Assembly (NCBI GenBank): GCA_903925435.1
Contig: CAIYFF010000604.1
Span: 1-5,427, forward strand
Direction of reading: 5' to 3'
DNA from: an uncultured Planctomycetota bacterium
GTDB lineage: Bacteria; Planctomycetota; UBA1135; UBA2386
DNA length: 5,427 nucleotides
Positions 1-5,427 of this stretch are shown piece after piece. Position 1 is the stretch's first letter, and every line of letters begins with the position of its first letter. A program made the translations under genes and the position numbers. The notes beneath the pieces are model-generated. The model did not search any database, was not told the DNA's origin, and worked only from the letters and a program-made list of their open reading frames with translations.

Positions 1-993
<993 letters not shown>

Positions 994-1005
<12 letters not shown>

Positions 1006-1043
1006 CCCGCCGGAAGTGCAGTGACCCAGAAGTGAAGTGACTC
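994..1043 (+). repeat. Three imperfect copies of a 15-base direct repeat spanning the dnaK stop codon
   Basis: The unit reads GAAGTG(A/C)AGTGAC(C/T)C and occurs at 994-1008, 1013-1027 and 1029-1043. Copy 1 is the end of dnaK itself (codons for Glu-Val-Lys, then the TGA stop, then CCC). Copies 2 and 3 differ from it by one base each: A to C at the seventh base in copy 2, and C to T at the second-last base in copy 3. Start-to-start distances are 19 and 16 bases, so the copies are separated by 4 bases and 1 base. The array probably arose by local duplication of the gene end. It lies between the stop and the terminator hairpin. No binding protein can be named. Confidence 0.75.
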
Positions 1044-1050
1044 GATCCGA

Positions 1051-1079
1051 CTGCGCCGCGTGATCCATCCGCGGCGCAG
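1051..1079 (+). terminator. Perfect 10-bp GC hairpin after dnaK, probable terminator
   Basis: CTGCGCCGCG at 1051-1060 pairs perfectly with CGCGGCGCAG at 1070-1079 across a 9-base loop. The hairpin starts 46 bases after the dnaK stop. The following bases are CTTTGCTGCC, which gives only three T's and not a true U-tract. It is therefore either a weak intrinsic terminator or a 3'-end stabiliser that works with Rho. Its place between dnaK and an unrelated operon, and just before a candidate promoter, supports a terminating role. Confidence 0.7.
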
Positions 1080-1106
1080 CTTTGCTGCCATCGTGCGCGC
1101 CTTGTG

Positions 1107-1136
1107 TTGTGGCGCACAGAAAGCCGATGCTATGGT
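1107..1136 (+). promoter_or_regulatory. Candidate sigma70-type promoter for the ABC operon
   Basis: TTGTGG (1107-1112) as -35 and TATGGT (1131-1136) as -10 are separated by 18 bases. The -10 is preceded by TGC, which resembles an extended element. Transcription would begin near 1143, in a C-rich stretch just ahead of a small GC palindrome (CCCGCGGG, 1145-1152). It would give a leader of about 80 bases before the favoured start at 1223. The match is moderate and was made by eye. The location, downstream of the dnaK hairpin and in the only non-coding gap of the window, is the main support. Confidence 0.4.
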
Positions 1137-1222
1137 CCCTTCCCCCCGCGGGCGGCGGGCCAGCGACGGTTACTGCGACCGCGCGCATGGACTACGTGCG
1201 CCCGCTGCGTCGCAGCAACGGC

Positions 1223-2179
1223 ATGATGATCTCGGTTCGCGACCTCCGTAAGCAGTTCGGTTCCACGACGGCCGTCGATGGCTTGTCCTTCGAAGTGCAG
1301 CGCGGCGAAGTCGTCGGTTTCCTCGGCCCCAACGGGGCGGGCAAGACGACGACGATTCGCGTGCTCACCTGCTTTCACCCTGCGAGTTCGGGCGACGTGC
1401 GTGTCGCCGGCTTCGATGTGCGGACCCAGCCCTTGGAAGTCCGCAAGAACATCGGCTACCTGCCGGAGAACGTGCCGCTGTATCCCGACCTGCGCGTCGA
1501 GGAATACCTTCGCTACCGCGCGGCGTTGAAGGGCGTCCCGCGCAAGCAGCGCCAGAGCAACGTGGAGCGCGCGATGGAGCGAGCGGGCGTGCTCGATGTC
1601 CGCAACAAGCTGGTCGGCCACGTCTCGCGCGGGTACCGCCAGCGCACCGGGCTCGCCGACGCGATGGTCGCCAACCCGCCGATCTTGATCCTCGATGAGC
1701 CGACTTCGGGCCTCGACCCGAACCAGCGCCGCCGCATCAAGGCGCTGGTCAAGGAGCTCGCGCAGGAGCACACCATCCTGTTCAGCAGCCACATCCTCGC
1801 CGAGGTGCAAGACGTCAGTTCGCGCATCCTCGTCATCCATCGCGGACGCATGCGCGCGGATGGCACGGCGGACCAGTTGGTCGCGCAGAGCACGGAGCGC
1901 GCGTTGATGGTGGAGGCGCATGCGCCGGCAGCGGCGCTGCAGCAGGCGTTGGTTGCGCTGCCGTTCTTGCGCGGCGCCACGGCCGAGGACGTCGGCGATG
2001 GCATTGCCCGACTGCGGGCGCAGGTCGATCCGCTCGGCGATCCGCGCGATGCCACCATGGCTGCGCTGGCGCAGCGTGGCATCGTGGTTCGCGAACTGCG
2101 ACTCGACATGCCGACGCTCGAAGAGTTCTTCTACCGCGTCACCGAAGGCGCGGACCGCGCCGAGGAGGGCGTCGCATGA
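1223..2179 (+). CDS. ABC transporter ATP-binding protein, GldA-like (ABC-2 class)
   Basis: Cytoplasmic ATPase expected to dimerise and power the permease encoded next. Numbered from 1223 (318 residues): Walker A GPNGAGKT at 35-42; Q-loop region YLPEN at 79-83, with Glu82 where many ABC proteins have Gln; signature SRGYRQR at 135-141; Walker B ILILDEP at 154-160; D-loop SGLD at 162-165; switch histidine H190. All catalytic residues are present. After about 218 comes a C-terminal extension of the DUF4162-like type, ending in 'TLEEFFYRVTE'. The family usually begins directly at 'MISV..L.K.FG', which points to the ATG at 1223 or 1226. An upstream in-frame ATG at 1187 would add 12 basic residues (MDYVRPLRRSNG). 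The still earlier in-frame starts at 1082 and 1127 lie upstream of or inside the candidate promoter and encode nothing family-like. No start has a clear Shine-Dalgarno. The stop overlaps the permease start by four bases. Confidence 0.93.
   Translation: MMISVRDLRKQFGSTTAVDGLSFEVQRGEVVGFLGPNGAGKTTTIRVLTCFHPASSGDVRVAGFDVRTQPLEVRKNIGYLPENVPLYPDLRVEEYLRYRAALKGVPRKQRQSNVERAMERAGVLDVRNKLVGHVSRGYRQRTGLADAMVANPPILILDEPTSGLDPNQRRRIKALVKELAQEHTILFSSHILAEVQDVSSRILVIHRGRMRADGTADQLVAQSTERALMVEAHAPAAALQQALVALPFLRGATAEDVGDGIARLRAQVDPLGDPRDATMAALAQRGIVVRELRLDMPTLEEFFYRVTEGADRAEEGVA
2162..2168 (+). promoter_or_regulatory. Strong ribosome binding site of the permease gene
   Basis: GAGGAGG lies seven bases before the ATG at 2176, inside the last codons of the ATPase gene. 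It fixes the permease start and supports translational coupling across the ATGA overlap. Confidence 0.85.
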
Positions 2180-2943
2180 AGGGCGCAATGGTCACGCTCC
2201 AGAAGGAGCTGATGTCCTACTTCTACAGCCCGGTCAGCTACCTGATCGCCGTGCTGTTCTACCTGTGGCGCGGCTTCGAGGTCTTCGGCGCAGTGCAGAT
2301 GTTCTCGAGCTTCAAGCTCGATCAGGACCTGTTCCCGTCGGCTTGCTACGGCCTCACGAGCACGTTCTTCATGGTGTTGCTGGTGCCAGGCGTGCTGACG
2401 ATGCGCTGCTTCGCCGAAGAACGCCGAAGCGGCTCGATCGAGATGTTGATGACGGCGCCGGTGCGCGACGTCGAGGTCGTGCTGGGCAAGTGGTTGGCTG
2501 CCGTCGCCTTCTACTCGCTGCTGTGGATGCCGACCGTCGTGCTGCTGTGGGCGCTCTCGTTGCCGCCATTCCTCGGCACGGACCTCGCGTTCGGCCCCGT
2601 GGTCTCGGCCTACGTCGGCATGTTCTTGCTGAGCTCGATGCTGCTCGCATTCGGCTGCTTTGCGAGCAGCCTCACCGACAACCTGTTGCTCGCTGCGATC
2701 AGCGCGATCCTGTTCAACCTCGGACTTCTGAAGCTGCCGGACCTGCTGCGGCAAGAACTCGGCGAATCGGCGAAGGGCTACTACATGGAGCAATTGCTCA
2801 GCAAGCTCGACGTGATGGGCAACTTCGCGCAGTGGTGGGCGCGCGGCCTCGTCGACACGAGCCAGATCTGGTTCTACGCCGGCGGCACGATGTTCTTCCT
2901 GTTCCTGACGACGCTGAGCTTCAGCGCGCGGAGGGTCGCATGA
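2176..2943 (+). CDS. ABC-2 family transporter permease, GldF-like
   Basis: Integral membrane subunit of 255 residues, the usual length for GldF/NosY-type permeases, which work as dimers with the ATPase. Hydrophobic segments suggest six helices at about 20-42, 57-77, 107-128, 140-164, 167-187 and 232-249. Between helices 2 and 3 is the cytoplasmic family motif FAEERRSGSIEMLMTAPV (79-96), thought to contact the ATPase. The C-terminal part 'FAQWWARGLVDTSQIWFY' (217-234) matches the GldF pattern of a short external loop ('F..G.(V/I)D') entering the last helix. The start is fixed by the GAGGAGG and the four-base overlap with the ATPase stop. The 3' end overlaps the GldG-like gene by four bases. 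Family assignment is firm. The substrate cannot be read from the sequence. It could be called a NosY-like permease, but the GldG partner next door favours GldF. Confidence 0.93.
   Translation: MKGAMVTLQKELMSYFYSPVSYLIAVLFYLWRGFEVFGAVQMFSSFKLDQDLFPSACYGLTSTFFMVLLVPGVLTMRCFAEERRSGSIEMLMTAPVRDVEVVLGKWLAAVAFYSLLWMPTVVLLWALSLPPFLGTDLAFGPVVSAYVGMFLLSSMLLAFGCFASSLTDNLLLAAISAILFNLGLLKLPDLLRQELGESAKGYYMEQLLSKLDVMGNFAQWWARGLVDTSQIWFYAGGTMFFLFLTTLSFSARRVA
2930..2935 (+). promoter_or_regulatory. Ribosome binding site of the GldG-family gene
   Basis: GGAGGG sits four bases before the ATG at 2940 (six bases if only GGAG pairs), within the final codons of the permease gene. It selects 2940 as the start even though the same frame is open far upstream, to about 1920, through the other two genes. 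Confidence 0.75.
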
Positions 2944-4532
2944 AGCTTCGCGCGCTCGGGATGTGGGCCAATCTCGCGGTCGCAGCCGTGCTGATGCTGG
3001 CGGTGTGGCTGCTCATGATCTGGGTCGGCAGCCGGCCTGCGTTCAAGACGCTGATCGACCTGACGCCGCAGCAGCGCAGCACGATCGACCCGGTGTCCGC
3101 GGACCTGCTCAAGGAACTGTCGGCGCAGGGCGTGCAGGTCGAACTGCACACCTTCTTCGAACGCGGCGGCGCGCTGCCGCAAGACCCGTTCCAGCGCCAG
3201 CGGCGGCTCATCATGAACCGCCTGCACGAGCTGACCTACATGCTGCTGCGGCAGTATGCCTACCACGGCGGCGAAGGACTGCGCGTCGTCGACCACGACC
3301 TCTACGCGGACATCACCGGCACGCGCGAAGCGGTGCAGAAGTTTGGCGTGACGTCGACGGATGTCGTCGTCGTCTCGGTCGCGCAACCGGGCCGCCCGCC
3401 GCGCCATCGCACGCTGTCGCTCGAAGGCGACCTCGCGCTCGTCGAGATCCCGGAGACGCGGCAAACCAACCTGCCGATGCCGCAGACGGCGCTGCCGGTG
3501 CTCAAGAACTACAAGGGCGAAGAGGCCCTGTCGTCGGCGTTGAAGAGCCTGCTCGTGCAAGGCACGCCGGTGATCTACTTCTTGAACGGCAACTCGCTCG
3601 ACCTGCAGTCGCCGACTTCGTCGACGGGCACGAGCTACTCGCAGTTGTTCGTGATGCTGCACGCGCTCGGTCTCGATTCGCGCGAACTCGATCTGTCGCG
3701 CGCACGCACCGTGCCCGAGGACGCAGCGATCGTCGTGATGCTGGAGCCGCGCCGCGAATGCGCCGACTCCGAGGTCCGCGCGTTGCATGACTACCTGCGC
3801 CGCGGCGGACGCATGTTCGTCAACTACTCGTGGGCCGCGCAGACGGATTGGAATCCGACGGGTGGCGAACTCGGCAAGCTGCTCGGGTTCGAGTTGGGGC
3901 CGCAGCCGGTGTTCCACTTGATCACCGACCCGCGCTATGGCGCGGAAGTCCGCGGCCTCGACGGCGATCCGCGCGTCAGCAAGCTCGACCTGTCGCTGAA
4001 CCCGAACCATCCCGTGACGCTGCGCCTCGCGCGTTCGAGCCAGATGCTGCAGATGGACCAGGCGCGTCCGTTGCAGCGACGCGGCGACCAGCCGCAGGGC
4101 GTGCGCTACGAGTCGCTGCTGCAGTCGGGACCGCAAGCGTGGCTCGCGCAGCCAGACCGGAACGGGTTCCCGGACACGAATGCGCCGAAGCTCGACAGCG
4201 CATTCGGCGCGTTCGACCTCGGCGCCGTGATCGAGATCGACGGCGAGAAGAAGCCGGATGGATCGGCTCCGACCGGTCGCTGCGTCGTGATGAGCGGGTT
4301 GTTCTGCAACAACCTCGGCATGGGCGTCAACGCGGCGCTGTGTTCCAACGTGTTCAACTGGCTCGTGGAGCGCAACGTGCTGCTCAACATCCATGGCAGT
4401 CGTTACGTCGCGCGCCACTTCGAGCTGAAGCCGCAGCAAGCGGAACGCATCTGGTGGTTGCTCGTGATCGGAGTGCCGGGATCGCTGTTGATGCTCGGGA
4501 TGTTCGTGGCCTGGCGCAGGAGGGATCGCTGA
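2940..4532 (+). CDS. GldG family protein (ABC-associated, extracytoplasmic, anchored at both ends)
   Basis: A 530-residue protein of the ABC-associated 'GldG' family (uncharacterised ABC-type transport domain). An N-terminal helix at about 10-29 follows a short basic start (MKLR), and a second helix at about 505-524 is followed by a basic tail (WRRRDR). The ~475 residues between them should lie outside the cytoplasmic membrane with both ends inside. Family landmarks: 'FKTLIDLTPQQRSTIDPVSADLLKEL' near the first helix (35-60), a beta-rich redox-like fold at 65-145, the conserved 'YKGEEALSSALKSLL' (191-205), 'DAAIVVMLEP...LHDYLRRGGRMFV' (261-294), and near the end 'MSGLFCNNLGMGVNAALCSNVFNWLVER' (451-478). 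No nucleotide-binding motif is present, so it is probably an accessory subunit or scaffold and not an enzyme. It overlaps the permease by four bases and the DUF4340 gene by one. Family confident; molecular role unknown. Confidence 0.9.
   Translation: MKLRALGMWANLAVAAVLMLAVWLLMIWVGSRPAFKTLIDLTPQQRSTIDPVSADLLKELSAQGVQVELHTFFERGGALPQDPFQRQRRLIMNRLHELTYMLLRQYAYHGGEGLRVVDHDLYADITGTREAVQKFGVTSTDVVVVSVAQPGRPPRHRTLSLEGDLALVEIPETRQTNLPMPQTALPVLKNYKGEEALSSALKSLLVQGTPVIYFLNGNSLDLQSPTSSTGTSYSQLFVMLHALGLDSRELDLSRARTVPEDAAIVVMLEPRRECADSEVRALHDYLRRGGRMFVNYSWAAQTDWNPTGGELGKLLGFELGPQPVFHLITDPRYGAEVRGLDGDPRVSKLDLSLNPNHPVTLRLARSSQMLQMDQARPLQRRGDQPQGVRYESLLQSGPQAWLAQPDRNGFPDTNAPKLDSAFGAFDLGAVIEIDGEKKPDGSAPTGRCVVMSGLFCNNLGMGVNAALCSNVFNWLVERNVLLNIHGSRYVARHFELKPQQAERIWWLLVIGVPGSLLMLGMFVAWRRRDR
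4518..4524 (+). promoter_or_regulatory. Strong ribosome binding site of the DUF4340 gene
   Basis: AGGAGGG lies seven bases before the ATG at 4532, within the last codons of the GldG-family gene. It confirms the start in the TGATG junction. Confidence 0.85.
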
Positions 4533-5427
4533 TGAACTGGCGTGTGCAAGCGTCGCTGCTGTTGGTCGTCGGGGCGCTCGGCGCCACGTTGTGGCTCACG
4601 AACGAAACGTCCTCCGACAAGGGCTCCGTCTCGGTGTCGCTGCTCGCCAATCACCGCATCGCGACGGCGGTTCGCATGCAGTGGCAGTTCGCGGACGAGG
4701 AGCCGATCGAAGTGCGGCGCCAACCTGGCGGCCCGTTCCGTCTCGTGCATCCGATCGACGACCTGCTGGCGCAGGACCACATCGTCAACCTCGCGAGCAC
4801 GTTCGACAGCGCGATGGTCGGCGAGACTCCGTTCCCCGACGACGAGCAGACCCGCGCGCGCACCGGGCTCGACAAGCCGCGGCTGATGCTCGAGATCGAC
4901 TTCGAGGACGGCGCGAAGGAAGACATCGAGATCGGATCCGAAGGACCGCTGGGCTCGGACCTGTTCGTGCGGCGCAAGGGCGCGATCTACCGCGGCGGGC
5001 TCGCGCTGTTCACGGCGATGAAGAAGAGCCTCGACGACCTTCGCGAACGGCAGGTGTTTTCGACGCCGCCCGGCGCGGTGCGCGAAGTGCTTGTCGATCG
5101 CGCGCAGCAAGGCGGCGGCCGCGAAGTGATGAAGCTCGCGCGCGCAGCGGAAGGCTGGCGCCTGATGGAGCCATTCGAGACTCGCGCGGCGACCTCGTCG
5201 TCGAACTCGTTCGTCGGCAACATCCTCGCGATGCGCATCGACCTGTTCGTCAACGGGCCGATCCGCCTGCCGGACACCGAGCCCGATCTCGTGATCACGT
5301 TGCGCGGCGGCACGCAGGACGAAGTGGTCAAGCTGTGGCGAGACACGCAGGACAACCTGTTTGGCCGCCTGGAAGGCCGCAAGATCAGCTTCAAGACGCT
5401 GAACCAGCAGGCGCAGCGCATCTTCAC
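4532..5427 (+). CDS. DUF4340 domain-containing protein, 3' end outside window
   Basis: The frame is open from the ATG at 4532 to the window end: 298 complete codons and two extra bases, no stop. The N-terminus MNWRVQASLLLVVGALGATLWL is a signal anchor (helix about 6-22), so the rest is expected outside the cytoplasmic membrane, tethered beside GldG. The body shows the DUF4340 pattern: a first module where a strand-like segment (VRMQWQFADEEPIEVRRQ, 47-64) leads to 'GGPFRLVHPIDDLLAQDHIVNLASTF'; then 'TGLDKPRLMLEIDFEDG' (111-127), 'IEIGSEGPLGSDLFVRRKG' (132-150) and 'LDDLRERQVF' (167-176). A second module with the same order (EVMKLARAAEGWRLMEPFETRAA) starts near 183. DUF4340 proteins habitually follow GldG genes in such operons. 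Function unknown; a structural or ligand-sensing partner of the transporter is an inference. The usual length in this family suggests that at least a hundred residues could still be missing. Confidence 0.9.
   Translation, partial: MNWRVQASLLLVVGALGATLWLTNETSSDKGSVSVSLLANHRIATAVRMQWQFADEEPIEVRRQPGGPFRLVHPIDDLLAQDHIVNLASTFDSAMVGETPFPDDEQTRARTGLDKPRLMLEIDFEDGAKEDIEIGSEGPLGSDLFVRRKGAIYRGGLALFTAMKKSLDDLRERQVFSTPPGAVREVLVDRAQQGGGREVMKLARAAEGWRLMEPFETRAATSSSNSFVGNILAMRIDLFVNGPIRLPDTEPDLVITLRGGTQDEVVKLWRDTQDNLFGRLEGRKISFKTLNQQAQRIF

Noticed and set aside
1145..1159. Small stem CCCGC/GCGGG in the operon leader as a possible regulatory hairpin or riboswitch
   Set aside because: Only five pairs in a very GC-rich stretch, with no conserved aptamer pattern and no partner terminator. 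Expected by chance at this base composition.
1060..1251. 63-codon open frame across the dnaK hairpin and promoter region
   Set aside because: It starts inside the terminator stem, has no ribosome binding site, and overlaps the ATPase start in another frame with no recognisable content.
1130..2188. Minus-strand open frame of 352 codons opposite the ABC ATPase
   Set aside because: It covers exactly the ATPase gene, whose Walker motifs are all intact. The antisense product is Arg/Ala/His-rich without recognisable features.
1920..2939. Upstream in-frame extension of the GldG frame (870-codon reading)
   Set aside because: This part is an out-of-frame, Arg/Ala-rich translation of the ATPase and permease genes. 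The true start at 2940 has a ribosome binding site, an ATGA overlap and a proper anchor helix.
2874..4439. Minus-strand open frame of 521 codons opposite the GldG-family gene
   Set aside because: It mirrors the high-GC codon pattern of the + strand gene and gives a composition rich in Arg, His, Gln and Val with no domain pattern. The + strand carries clear family motifs and ribosome binding sites.

Overview
The window is high-GC bacterial DNA in which every gene lies on the + strand. It holds the 3' half of a dnaK gene and then the start of a tightly packed ABC-transporter operon of the GldA-GldF-GldG-DUF4340 kind. The DnaK fragment has the style seen in Planctomycetota and related deep-branching Gram-negative lineages (for example 'EDL..RCRGPV' and a Gly-rich tail ending DADFEVK). 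Auxiliary gliding-type ABC operons that carry a DUF4340 gene are also common in Planctomycetota and Myxococcota. I therefore favour a planctomycete-like organism, but this is an inference from remembered family features and not a placement.

Layout. Positions 1-1005 are dnaK, lacking its first ~300 codons. Positions 1006-1222 are a 217-base intergenic region. It contains three imperfect copies of a 15-base repeat that begin on the dnaK stop codon, a perfect 10-bp GC hairpin that probably terminates dnaK, and a candidate sigma70-type promoter for the next operon. Positions 1223-2179 encode an ABC ATPase (GldA-like), 2176-2943 a six-helix ABC-2 permease (GldF-like), 2940-4532 a GldG-family protein anchored at both ends with a large extracytoplasmic part, and 4532-5427 the first 298 codons of a DUF4340 protein that runs off the window.

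How the genes work together. The four operon genes overlap by 4, 4 and 1 bases (ATGA, ATGA, TGATG). Each internal start has a strong Shine-Dalgarno sequence, so they are almost certainly co-translated. The expected complex is a cytoplasmic ATPase dimer, a permease dimer, and two membrane-tethered proteins (GldG and DUF4340) that work on the outer face of the cytoplasmic membrane. The substrate is unknown. In Flavobacterium the homologous GldA/F/G proteins are needed for gliding, but similar operons occur widely in organisms not known to glide, so a gliding role should not be assumed here. The system is recognisable but functionally undescribed, and it is the most interesting content of the window. 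I see no mobile elements, CRISPR arrays, tRNAs or rRNAs.
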